From positions 1 to 14,502 of the forward strand of contig CALKWH010000390.1 in assembly GCA_938004375.1 (NCBI GenBank): a stretch of DNA of 14,502 nucleotides, written 5' to 3'. Below, piece after piece: positions 7,381 through 14,502 of this stretch; position 1 is the first letter of the stretch, and each line of letters opens with the position of its first letter. This DNA is from an uncultured Pseudomonadota bacterium (GTDB taxonomy: Bacteria; Myxococcota_A; Polyangia; HGW-17). A program made the position numbers and the translations under genes. The notes under the pieces are model-generated. The model was not told the DNA's origin. It saw nothing but the letters and a program-made list of their open reading frames with translations, and made no database searches.

Positions 7381-10300
7381 GGATCGACCGCCTGGAGCTC
7401 CTCGCCTGGGGTCCGTTCACGGACCAGATCCTGGATCTGTCCGACGGGGATCACGGCCTGCACCTGATCCATGGTGAAAACGAGGCCGGCAAGAGCACCA
7501 CCCTGCGGGCGCTGATCGCCTGGCTGTTCGGGGTCCCCGAGCGCACGACGGACGACCACCTCCACGACAAGGCCCAACTGCGCATCGGCGGCCAACTGCG
7601 GCTGTCGGACCAGAGGGTCCTGGAGTTCTGGCGAAAGAAGGGGCGCAAGCACACCCTGCTGCGACCCGGCTCCCTGGAGCCCCTCGAGGACGAGGCGCTG
7701 GCCGCGTTCCTCCCGCCGGGCATGGACGAGGCGCTGTTCTGCCGGCTCTGGGGCATCGACCACGAGCGCCTGGTCACCGGCGGCCGCGACCTGCTGGAGC
7801 AGTCCGGCGATCTGGGACAGGCCCTGTTCTCGGCGGCCACGGGCACGGCCAACCTGCGCAGCGTCCTTCAGGAGCTCCGCTCCGACGCCGAGAATCTGTT
7901 CAAGGCGCGATCGTCCAAGTCGGCAGTGAACCAGGCCGTGGCAGAATATAAAAAGGCCCAGAAGCTCAGCCGCGACGCGTGCCTGCCGGTGGCCGAGTGG
8001 CAGAAACTGCAGAAAGATCTGCAGGCGATCGACGCGGAGCTCGACCAGGTCGAGCAGGCCCTGGCCGAACGGCTGCGGATCCGGAGCCGCCTGGAGCGGG
8101 TCCGCCGGGTGCGGGGGGATCTGGCCCAGCGCCGCAACCTGCTGACCATTCTGGACACCCTGAGGAACGTGGCGCTCTTGCCCGCTGACTTCAGCGACGC
8201 CGTGCGCGGCGCCCTCCTGGAGCGTCGCCAGGCCGTCGAAGCCCGGGAGCGCCTGACCGTCAAGGGGACGCGGCTGCGACAGGAGGCGGACCTGCTGCAC
8301 GTGCGCTCCGAGCTCCTCGACCACGAGGACGAGCTCCTGGAGCTCCACAAGCAGCTGGGCGCCGCCGAGAAGGCCCTGGCCGACCTCCCCATGCAGGACG
8401 GCAAGCGACGGCAGCTGCGCAACGAGGCCGAGTTGTTGCTCAAGGGCGTGCGCCCCGACGCCACCCTCGACGACGCCGAAGCGCTCCGCCCCCTGTTGAA
8501 CAAGAAGCGGCTCCTGGCCGAGCTCGCGAAGAAGTCCGGCCAACTGATCCTCGAGCGGGACCAACTCGAGGCCGATGGCCGCGAGCAGGAAGCGGAGCGG
8601 ACCCAGCTCGAGCACAAGCTGGCGTCCCTCGGCCCGGCGGGACAGGACCTCGAACGGCTCCGGGCGGCCGTCGCCGGGGTCCGCAAGGCCGGAGACGTGG
8701 AAAAGCGCGCGGGCGAGCTCGGTAAACAGGTGGAGCACGACCGCCTGGCCTGTGCGTCCGAGTTCAAACGCCTGGGGTGTTACGGCGGCGACATGGAATC
8801 GCTCCTGGGGCTGCCGCTGCCGGTGGCCGAGACCCTGGACCGGTTCGAACGCGCGGACGACGCCCTGCTGGCGGAGGAACGCGCCCTCGAGGGCAAGAAA
8901 CGGGAGCACGACGAGACCCTCGCCCGCGTCGAGGCCGAGCTCCGGGTGCTCGTGGAATCGGGGGTCGTCCCCAGCGTGGCCGAGTTGACGGACTCAAGGC
9001 GGGACCGGGACGCCTGCTGGGGATTCATCCGCGCCAGGTACGTGCGTCAGGAGGCGGCGCCGGATGCTCCGGGCGAGTTCGCGACCGACCCGGACGTGGC
9101 GGGCACCTTCGAGCGGAAGGTCGAGGGCGCCGACCGGCTGGCCGACCGGCTCCGCGAGGCGTCCGATCGGGTCGTGCGCCGGGCGGAGCTGGAGACCCAG
9201 CGCGAGAGCCTGCGGCTGGCGCTGTCCAGGCTCGACGCGGCCGCGGACGGGCTACGCCTGCGCCAGGAGGCCCTCGCCGGCCGGTGGAACGCCGTCTGGG
9301 AGACCCTGGGGATCGCCGCCGGGACCCCCCGGGAGATGAAGCAATGGCTCCTGCGCGCGGAGCGCCTCATCGAGAGACTGCAGGCCGTCGAGATCCTCGC
9401 TGACGGCCACCGGGCGCTGGTCCGCAAGTGTGCGGCCCTGCGGGAGTCCCTCCTGGGCGAACTGCCGGGGCTCTTCGCCGGAGAGGAACCGCCGGCCGAA
9501 GGGCTCGAGGCCCTGGTCTCCTGGTGCGAACAGCGGCTCCGGCAGGAGGACGAGCGGCTGAAGGCGCGACGCCAGTACGAGCTCGAACTGGATCAGGTCC
9601 GCCGCTGGCGACTGCAGGCCGCGGAGAAGCAGAAGCGGGTGGACACCGCCCTGCAGGGCTGGACCCGCGATTGGACTCTGGCCATCGAGGGGCTGGGCGT
9701 CGACGCCTCGGCGCCCGTGGAGCTGGTCACCGAGACCTTCGAGAGACTGTCGCAGTTCTTCGAAAAGCTCGACAAGGCAGATGAGACGCGCAAGCGCATC
9801 TATGGCATGGAGAAAGTCCGGGCGGACTTCGAGCAGCGGGTGGACGATTTCGCCGAGTCCATCGGCTATCCCCGGGAGGGCCGGGACGCCTTCATCCTGG
9901 CCGGCCAGCTCCACCGGGAGCTGAACGAGGCCAAGGTGACACGGGCCAGGCTCGACGAGCTCCTCGGCCAGCTCCGGGAGCTCACCCGGGAGTTCGACGA
10001 CACCGGGATCACCCTCCGCACCGCGGACGAGAAACTCGCCGGGCTGCGGGCCACCGCCGGGGTGGACGACGACGAGACCCTGGTGACGGCGGGGGCCGCC
10101 TCGGACGCCAGGCGCGGGCACCTCGCGGCCCTGGACGCGCTGGAGCGGAGCCTGCGGAGCAATGGCGACGGTCTGGAGCTCGAGCAACTCGAGGCTGAGG
10201 CCCTGGCCTCAGATGCCGACGCCATGGACGCGGAGCTCGAGCGCTGCCTGCGGGAGCTCGAAGAGCTTTCGGCCAAGCGCGACGTCCTGCGGGACGACCG

Positions 10301-10895
10301 CCGGACCCTGCAGATCCGCATCGGGGAAAAGGACGGCAGTCCCCTGGCCGCGGCCGCCGCCGAGGACGCCGAGTCCCAACTGGCCGCCATCGTCGCGGGG
10401 GCCGGGCAATACCTGCGTCTGCAGATGGCGTCCCTGATCCTGGAGCGGCACATCGAGCGGTACCGCAGGCAGCACCAAGCCCCCGTGCTGGCCAAGGCCG
10501 GCGAGCTCTTCTCCCGGCTGACCCTGGGGTCGTTCGCCGGGCTTCGGGACGAGCTGGACGACGCGGGAAAGCCCGTCCTGCTGGGCGTACGCCCCGACCA
10601 CCGCGAGGTGCCCATGGAGGGGATGAGCGCCGGCACGCGGGACCAGTTGTACCTGGCCCTGCGCCTGGCGAGCCTGGAGCGGCACCTGGCCAACGCCGAG
10701 CCCATGCCGCTGATCCTCGACGACCTCCTGGTCAGTTTCGACGACCCCCGCAGCCGCGTCTGCCTGGAGCTCCTGGCCGAACTGGCGTTGCGCACCCAGG
10801 TGCTGCTGTTCACCCACCACCGCCGGATCCTGGAGCTGGCCGCCGACCTGCGCGCCCCCGCCGGCGTGTTCACCCATCATTTGGGTAGACCGTAA
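7377..10895 (+). CDS. yhaN: Large coiled-coil ATPase, Rad50/SbcC-like (YhaN family)
   Basis: This is an 1172-residue partner of the upstream nuclease. It has the split SMC-type ATPase layout. The N-terminal MRIDRLELLAWGPF is followed by Walker A GENEAGKST (33-41). The C-terminal end has a signature-like MSAGTRDQLYLALRLA from M1083, Walker B LILDDLLVSFDDPR (D1115, D1116) and H-loop residues H1147/H1148. Between them lie long Glu/Arg/Leu-rich heptad-like stretches consistent with antiparallel coiled coils. A central CWGFIRARYV block (W548) is of the kind seen in YhaN proteins. I see no CxxC zinc hook, which separates it from classical Rad50/SbcC. With YhaO it would form a DNA-end-processing complex. 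Composition is uniformly very GC-rich, like a core gene of this genome. Confidence 0.92.
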   Translation: MRIDRLELLAWGPFTDQILDLSDGDHGLHLIHGENEAGKSTTLRALIAWLFGVPERTTDDHLHDKAQLRIGGQLRLSDQRVLEFWRKKGRKHTLLRPGSLEPLEDEALAAFLPPGMDEALFCRLWGIDHERLVTGGRDLLEQSGDLGQALFSAATGTANLRSVLQELRSDAENLFKARSSKSAVNQAVAEYKKAQKLSRDACLPVAEWQKLQKDLQAIDAELDQVEQALAERLRIRSRLERVRRVRGDLAQRRNLLTILDTLRNVALLPADFSDAVRGALLERRQAVEARERLTVKGTRLRQEADLLHVRSELLDHEDELLELHKQLGAAEKALADLPMQDGKRRQLRNEAELLLKGVRPDATLDDAEALRPLLNKKRLLAELAKKSGQLILERDQLEADGREQEAERTQLEHKLASLGPAGQDLERLRAAVAGVRKAGDVEKRAGELGKQVEHDRLACASEFKRLGCYGGDMESLLGLPLPVAETLDRFERADDALLAEERALEGKKREHDETLARVEAELRVLVESGVVPSVAELTDSRRDRDACWGFIRARYVRQEAAPDAPGEFATDPDVAGTFERKVEGADRLADRLREASDRVVRRAELETQRESLRLALSRLDAAADGLRLRQEALAGRWNAVWETLGIAAGTPREMKQWLLRAERLIERLQAVEILADGHRALVRKCAALRESLLGELPGLFAGEEPPAEGLEALVSWCEQRLRQEDERLKARRQYELELDQVRRWRLQAAEKQKRVDTALQGWTRDWTLAIEGLGVDASAPVELVTETFERLSQFFEKLDKADETRKRIYGMEKVRADFEQRVDDFAESIGYPREGRDAFILAGQLHRELNEAKVTRARLDELLGQLRELTREFDDTGITLRTADEKLAGLRATAGVDDDETLVTAGAASDARRGHLAALDALERSLRSNGDGLELEQLEAEALASDADAMDAELERCLRELEELSAKRDVLRDDRRTLQIRIGEKDGSPLAAAAAEDAESQLAAIVAGAGQYLRLQMASLILERHIERYRRQHQAPVLAKAGELFSRLTLGSFAGLRDELDDAGKPVLLGVRPDHREVPMEGMSAGTRDQLYLALRLASLERHLANAEPMPLILDDLLVSFDDPRSRVCLELLAELALRTQVLLFTHHRRILELAADLRAPAGVFTHHLGRP

Positions 10896-10924
10896 ACAGG
10901 AGTTGCAACAAACATCATCACAGG

Positions 10925-10953
10925 TGGCACTGCAAGTACAACCATGCTAGATT
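10925..10953 (+). promoter_or_regulatory. Weak extended -10 promoter candidate for the RCC1 lipoprotein gene
   Basis: TGC-TAGATT (10945-10953) resembles an extended -10 element. The hexamer 17 bases upstream, TGGCAC (10925-10930), is a poor -35 match. It is the only promoter-like element I see in the 110 bases between yhaN and the next start. Confidence 0.25.
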
Positions 10954-11005
10954 GGCGAAGGTCGAGAAAATTGCGCAGTTCCGCGCCTCGACTCCGGAGT
11001 CAGTC

Positions 11006-12661
11006 ATGCGAATTCGTTTTCTTATTTTTTTATTATCTATGTCCCTGACCGGCGCCTGCGACCATGACGACGGGGAGCCGATCCCGCGTGGGCCCGGCGT
11101 GTTCCGCAGCCTCGCCTCCAACCGCTACGGCACCTGCTTCGTCAACGACGCCGGGCGCGCGGCCTGCTGGGGCTACGACACCGGCGGGTTGCAGGTCCCC
11201 ATGGACGCCCCGCGGTTCACCCAACTGAGCATGACCGACTACGTGACTTGCGGCCTTGGGACCGACGGCCGGCTGCTCTGCTGGACCGGGATGGGGAGCC
11301 ATGCCATGGAGCCGCCGTCGGGGGTCTTCACCGCCCTGGATCTGGGCGACGAATACGGTTGCGCGCTGGATTCCCTGGGAAAAATCACCTGCTGGGGGGA
11401 GGTGCCGGGCGACGTCTGGCCGACGGACGCCGGCCACCGGAGCCTCTCCTGCGGACAGGGGCTCTGCTGCGCGGTGACCGACGACGATCAACTGGAGTGC
11501 TGGGGCTGGGGAGCCGAAGAATACGCCCTGACCGAGCACGTGAAGAAGGTCGCCGTGGAGTCGCACGTGTGCGTGATCCTCGAGGACGATTCGCTGCGCT
11601 GCCTCTCGGACGATCCCGGGGACTCGACGGGGGTCACGGCCCCGCCCGCCGGACGTTACCGCGAAGTGGACGTGCGCGACCGGTACGCCTGCGCCATCGA
11701 CCTGGCCGGCGGGATCTCCTGCTGGGGCCTGGACTTTATGGACCGCCTGTCGGCGCCGTCGGGGGGCGGTTACACGTCGCTCGCACTCGGCGGCAGGCAC
11801 GGGTGCGCGCTGCACGAGTCGGGGAACATGGAATGCTGGGGCCTGTATCGCTTCCCCTACGCCCAGCGGTACGTCGAGGTGGCCTCGGCGTTCGGCGTGA
11901 TCTGCGCGATCGATCAGGCCGGGGCGCTCGAGTGCCTGTCCACGGGGGATCCGGCCTATGACTGGAATCTCGAGCCACCCGCCGGAACCGGATACGAGCA
12001 CGTCGCCATGGGCAGCGCCCACGCCTGTGCGCTGGACGCCGTCGGCGCGCTCACGTGCTTCGGCGACGACTCGGCGGGCCAGCTCCAGGCGCCGGCCGGC
12101 ACCGGCTGGTCGGCGGTGAAGGCGGGCGGCGCCACCTCGTGCGCCCGGCGGGGTGAGGCGGACTGGACCTGCTGGGGCGACACCTCGCGGGTGCCTGCCG
12201 ACACCACCGGGCTGCGCGCCATCGGCCTCGGCGGCAGCGCCGTCTGCTGGGTGGATATCGACGGTTCGGCCGAGTGCGCCGGGGACTTCGTCGATCAGGA
12301 CGAGGAGGGCCGGATCACCGCCGTCGCACCCCGGGGCTCGGACTTCGTCGACATCGAGGTGAGCTCGTGGAACGCCTGCGCGCTGGACGGCGACGGCGCC
12401 GTGACGTGCGTCGGCTTCGGCCCGCCCGACGGGACGGACACGAGTCCCGCCATGCGGCGCTACACCGCGCTGGCCGTCTCCGGGGAGGACTCCTGGAGCT
12501 TCGCGCTGCGCGAGGACGGGGTCGTGGAGATCATCGGCCTCTGGGAACCCCGGTTACGGGGGAGCTTCGTCTCGATCGCCGCCACCGCCGGCCAGCTCTG
12601 CGCGGTGGAGGACTCCGGCGCGCTCGTCTGCGCGCATCCCTGGCTCTTCGACCCGCGTTGA
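11006..12661 (+). CDS. Putative lipoprotein with 14 RCC1/BLIP-II-like beta-propeller repeats
   Basis: A 551-residue exported protein. MRIRFLIFLLSMSLTGAC is a signal peptide ending at a lipobox-like Cys (C18), so it is probably a lipoprotein, although the residue three before Cys is Thr rather than Leu. After a short linker there are 14 repeats of about 37 residues with the pattern Y/H-x-C-A-(L/I)-x5-G-x2-x-C-W-G. The first Cys of each C-x9-C is at 44, 82, 119, 155, 189, 229, 267, 300, 341, 379, 414, 458 and 532. Repeat 13 has Phe499 and Ile509 instead. Repeat length matches bacterial RCC1_2/BLIP-II blades, and 14 would make two seven-bladed propellers. ATG 11006 has GGAG at 10996-10999, six bases away, and gives the signal peptide; an upstream in-frame start at 10952 would bury it. 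The role is unknown, perhaps surface binding. Such proteins are common in Myxococcota-like genomes. Confidence 0.85.
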   Translation: MRIRFLIFLLSMSLTGACDHDDGEPIPRGPGVFRSLASNRYGTCFVNDAGRAACWGYDTGGLQVPMDAPRFTQLSMTDYVTCGLGTDGRLLCWTGMGSHAMEPPSGVFTALDLGDEYGCALDSLGKITCWGEVPGDVWPTDAGHRSLSCGQGLCCAVTDDDQLECWGWGAEEYALTEHVKKVAVESHVCVILEDDSLRCLSDDPGDSTGVTAPPAGRYREVDVRDRYACAIDLAGGISCWGLDFMDRLSAPSGGGYTSLALGGRHGCALHESGNMECWGLYRFPYAQRYVEVASAFGVICAIDQAGALECLSTGDPAYDWNLEPPAGTGYEHVAMGSAHACALDAVGALTCFGDDSAGQLQAPAGTGWSAVKAGGATSCARRGEADWTCWGDTSRVPADTTGLRAIGLGGSAVCWVDIDGSAECAGDFVDQDEEGRITAVAPRGSDFVDIEVSSWNACALDGDGAVTCVGFGPPDGTDTSPAMRRYTALAVSGEDSWSFALREDGVVEIIGLWEPRLRGSFVSIAATAGQLCAVEDSGALVCAHPWLFDPR

Positions 12662-12955
12662 GTCCCTGTCCGCGAAGCGACTTCCCCCTCGACCTTCGCC
12701 GCGAACGCGAGCCGGCCCCCTCCACGTATCCCTCGCCCCCCCACGCCTCGGTTTTCCCCTTCCCCCTCCCTGAGACACACCACTGGAATTTTCCATTTAT
12801 ACTGGAATCTGATTGGACCAGCGATGCCCCGGGATACCGGAAATGATCCCTTCCCGAGTTTTTCCTGCAACCGTCGTTTTCAGGACACGACAATGAAGTG
12901 GACGTCGCCGATGTCCGTCTCTGACGGGAATCTCCCAGGCGCGTCCAGGAGTCCC
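12662..12955 (+). other. Intergenic region: pyrimidine-rich tract and ACTGGAAT repeats
   Basis: No gene is supported here. About 12705-12771 is strongly C/T-rich on the plus strand, with several runs of five or more C. ACTGGAAT then occurs twice, at 12782-12789 and 12801-12808, flanking GGAATTTTCC and a TATACT (12798-12803) that could be a -10 element; no good -35 is present. These lie upstream of the transposase-like gene and may be its promoter or part of its element end. The upstream in-frame ATGs at 12824, 12893 and 12911 of that gene fall in this region. Confidence 0.5.
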
Positions 12956-13864
12956 ATGGTCCAGGCTTTCCCATACGACGTGCACACCTCTTATTTGCTC
13001 ACCCGCAACACCAGCGAGCGCCGCTACTTCCTGCGGCCCTCGAAAGAACTCCGCGAGGCCATCCTCTACTGCATCGCCGACGCCCAGGCCCGGCACCCCG
13101 TGCTAATACACGCTTTCTGCGCGATGAGCAACCATTTGCACATCGTCCTCACCGACCCCGACGGCACCGCCCCGCTCTTCGTTCAGGCCATGAACCAAAA
13201 TATTGCGCGCTACGTCAACTGCAGCCTGGGCCGCTTCGGCGCCATGTGGGAAGGCGGCGCCCGGCCCAATTACTGCGTGCTCCCCGAGCACGGCGATATC
13301 CTCGATAAAATAGTGTACACGCTGACCAACCCTGTGAAGGCCGGGCTCGTCTCGGAGCATCACCTGTGGCCAGGCGCCATCTCCAACATCGCCCAAATCA
13401 CCAATGGCCGCATCATCACAAAGCGCCCGAAGAAGTTCTTCGCCAGGACCGACGACCCGACGCTGCTTACGCGGGAATTGGTCCTCACCCAGGCGCCGGG
13501 ACCGGTCACCATGAGCCGTGAGGACTACGGTCGGTATCTGGCGCGGCGTGTGGAGGAGACCGAGGACGCCATCGCCGCCGACCGGGAGGCGAAGGGCCTG
13601 ACGTGGCTCGGGCGCAAAGGGTGCCTGAAGATTGACCCGTTCGACGCACCGACGACGCCGTGGAAGCGGTTCACGCGCCACCCAAAGGTGTCGTCGAAGC
13701 ACGAGGAAGCGCGCAACGCCTGGATTCTCCGTCTGAAGCGGTTCCTCGCGCCCTACGACGGGGCGAAAAAGGCGTTTCGCGCCGGCAACCGGGACACGCC
13801 ATTCCCGCTGGGGACCTTCGCGATGCGCCTCTACTGGGGCGTTTTCATCGACGCCCAGCTCTGA
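12956..13864 (+). CDS. Y1/HUH transposase-like protein, REP-associated (RAYT) type with C-terminal extension
   Basis: A 302-residue relative of IS200/IS605 and REP-associated tyrosine transposases, single-strand DNA nicking enzymes. The fold begins with TSYLLTRNTSERRYFLRP. The HUH metal motif is H60-L61-H62 in CAMSNHLHIVLTD, followed by a W98-containing MWEG. The likely catalytic tyrosine is Y121 in DKIVYTLTNPVKAGLV, which aligns with the Tyr-x3-NPV of E. coli RAYT. The last ~150 residues (KKFFARTDD onward) are an extension beyond the usual 150-200 residues, as in a group of deltaproteobacterial proteins. ATG 12956 puts the first strand about 10 residues in, as in relatives, with AGGAG four bases upstream. 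ATG 12893 has AGGA at seven bases and is a real alternative. No inverted terminal repeats are visible, as expected for this class. It is probably a single-copy domesticated type. Confidence 0.88.
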   Translation: MVQAFPYDVHTSYLLTRNTSERRYFLRPSKELREAILYCIADAQARHPVLIHAFCAMSNHLHIVLTDPDGTAPLFVQAMNQNIARYVNCSLGRFGAMWEGGARPNYCVLPEHGDILDKIVYTLTNPVKAGLVSEHHLWPGAISNIAQITNGRIITKRPKKFFARTDDPTLLTRELVLTQAPGPVTMSREDYGRYLARRVEETEDAIAADREAKGLTWLGRKGCLKIDPFDAPTTPWKRFTRHPKVSSKHEEARNAWILRLKRFLAPYDGAKKAFRAGNRDTPFPLGTFAMRLYWGVFIDAQL

Positions 13865-13879
13865 CCCGCTTCGCTTTCA

Positions 13880-13894
13880 GGCGCCCCGAGCGCC
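13880..13894 (+). other. Small GC hairpin after the transposase gene
   Basis: GGCGC (13880-13884) and GCGCC (13890-13894) are perfect inverted arms around CCCGA, 16 bases after the stop codon. There is no T-run, so it is not a clear terminator. It could equally be a REP-like structure belonging to the RAYT element. Confidence 0.35.
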
Positions 13895-13974
13895 AATTCC
13901 AGGCGATTCCCTCTGCATCGCCGCCGCCCAGATGCATTCATCGCTGCGCTAAATCGCCCTATGCCCCTGTTTTC

Positions 13975-13997
13975 CCGTCACAACTCACGGTTTTTTT
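13975..13997 (+). terminator. Weak T-tract terminator candidate in the AT-rich spacer
   Basis: CCGT (13975-13978) can pair with ACGG (13987-13990), immediately followed by seven T (13991-13997). The four-base stem is short, so this is a modest prediction. The surrounding 13865-14095 stretch has no supported gene and becomes AT-rich from about 13965, unlike the rest of the window. Confidence 0.3.
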
Positions 13998-14095
13998 CCA
14001 TCTTTTTCTCTCCAAAACGCTCCCAATTAGATTTTGGTTACGGTTGAAAACCCACTTGTTTATTTTGCGATATACCATTTCGAAACTGAGGCGTG

Positions 14096-14154
14096 GTAGG
14101 TTCTTACAGTCCTACAGTTGGTCGGACCGTACAGTCGTACAGTAGGTTCGTACA
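14096..14154. repeat. Ordered array of TACAGT repeats framed by GTAGGTTC-N-TACA
   Basis: A 13-base element, GTAGGTTC-N-TACA, occurs at 14096-14108 and 14142-14154. Between and overlapping these, TACAGT appears four times (14105, 14113, 14130, 14138) with an 8-17-8 spacing, centred on the small palindrome GGTC-G-GACC (14119-14127). The second framing repeat abuts the stop codon of the minus-strand Cys-rich gene. On that strand the motif reads ACTGTA. Function is unknown; a 3' regulatory element, a recombination site or a protein-binding array would all fit. Confidence 0.75.
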
Positions 14155-14458
14155 TCACTGGTCGGCCTGGCAGAACTGCTCGGCGACGCTCAGGGGGGCG
14201 GTGCCCGGGGCGCACAGGTTGTCCTCGCCGCAGATCTGGGAGCGGCAGTTGTTGTGCGAGACGCACGCGGCGCCGTCCTCGTACTGGGCGACGCACAGGT
14301 CGGTCTCCTCGTCGCAGGTGAGCGTGTGGTGGGCGTCCGGGCACGGAATCTCGAGCTCCCAGTCGCACGGATCCCCGGCCGCGCGGGCGATCACGCAGGT
14401 CATGGTCGGCACGTGGCACACCAGGCCGTCGGCGCAGCCGTCGTTGAGGTTGCAGACC
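14155..14458 (-). CDS. Cys-rich secreted-type protein, 5' end missing
   Basis: The C-terminal ~101 residues of a protein read in from the right edge with no start codon that fits. They contain 13 cysteines in short spaced pairs, for example DGCADGLVC, CDEETDLC, CVSHNNCRSQICGEDNLC, and end with EQFCQADQ. The pattern resembles the disulphide-rich, EGF- or Dickkopf-like repeat proteins that are abundant in Myxococcota and related bacteria, usually extracytoplasmic. A GTG at 14421 gives an 88-residue frame, but the same frame continues open upstream with more matching Cys spacing (LVCNLNDGC). The gene is therefore truncated by the contig end rather than starting there. Function unknown. Confidence 0.7.
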
Positions 14459-14502
14459 AGATCGGAAGAGCGTCGTGTAGGGAAAGAGTGTAGATCTCGG
14501 TG
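14459..14502. other. Illumina TruSeq adapter sequence left at the contig end
   Basis: The last 44 bases begin AGATCGGAAGAGCGTCGTGT and continue exactly as the standard Illumina TruSeq read-2-side adapter, the reverse complement of the universal adapter, up to GATCTCGGTG. This is not biological. The genuine sequence ends at 14458; the first A and G could by chance be shared. Any gene call extending into this stretch is an artefact. Confidence 0.98.

Noticed and set aside
6633..8909. Minus-strand 758-codon frame and other long frames opposite yhaO/yhaN
   Set aside because: Low-complexity Arg/Ser/Leu-rich translations opposite two genes with clear catalytic motifs.
7377..10895. Classical SbcC/Rad50 identity
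   Set aside because: No CxxC zinc hook is visible in the middle of the coiled-coil region; YhaN fits better.
10925..10945. Sigma54 promoter suggested by TGGCAC
   Set aside because: No TTGC at the required -12 spacing follows it.
14254..14493. Plus-strand 79-codon frame at the right end
   Set aside because: Its C-terminus is translated from adapter sequence and the rest is antisense to the Cys-rich gene.

Overview
The window looks like one end-to-end contig from a short-read (probably metagenomic) assembly of a high-GC bacterium. The left end lies inside a short tandem-repeat array, and the last 44 bases are Illumina adapter. Taxonomy is inferred only. The high GC, a large RCC1-repeat lipoprotein, a Cys-rich secreted-type protein and an extended REP-associated transposase relative together suggest Myxococcota or a related former deltaproteobacterial lineage.

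Left part (1-4400): about 3.9 tandem copies of a 69-bp unit holding two palindromes (1-270) are followed by a minus-strand type I modification subunit, hsdM (362-2104). The place where hsdS/hsdR would be expected is occupied by the repeats. Divergent from hsdM is a compact cassette with lower GC than the rest. It has a near-consensus sigma70 promoter (2240-2268), an SMC/ABC-like AAA ATPase (2291-3526), a TOPRIM-type protein (3530-4261) and a hairpin terminator (4272-4300). ATPase + TOPRIM pairs of this kind (OLD, PARIS and AbiL styles) are typically anti-phage modules. With hsdM this is a plausible small defence island, and the pair is the best candidate here for an undescribed system.

Middle part (4400-10900): a minus-strand AAA+ ATPase with a winged-helix-like N-terminal domain (4406-5908) is divergent from a translationally coupled yhaO-yhaN pair (6115-10895). 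That pair is an Mre11/SbcD-like metallo-nuclease with a Rad50/SbcC-like coiled-coil ATPase. A set of GTGACC half-sites sits just upstream of yhaO. A perfect 20-bp palindrome lies between the convergent TOPRIM and AAA+ genes.

Right part (10900-14502): a putative lipoprotein with 14 RCC1/BLIP-II-like repeats, 13 of them carrying C-x9-C (11006-12661); a 302-residue Y1/RAYT-type transposase (12956-13864); an AT-rich spacer; an array of TACAGT repeats; a 5'-truncated Cys-rich protein on the minus strand (14155-14458); and the adapter (14459-14502). Intergenic stretches near 300 bases (12662-12955 and 13865-14154) are described in their own entries.
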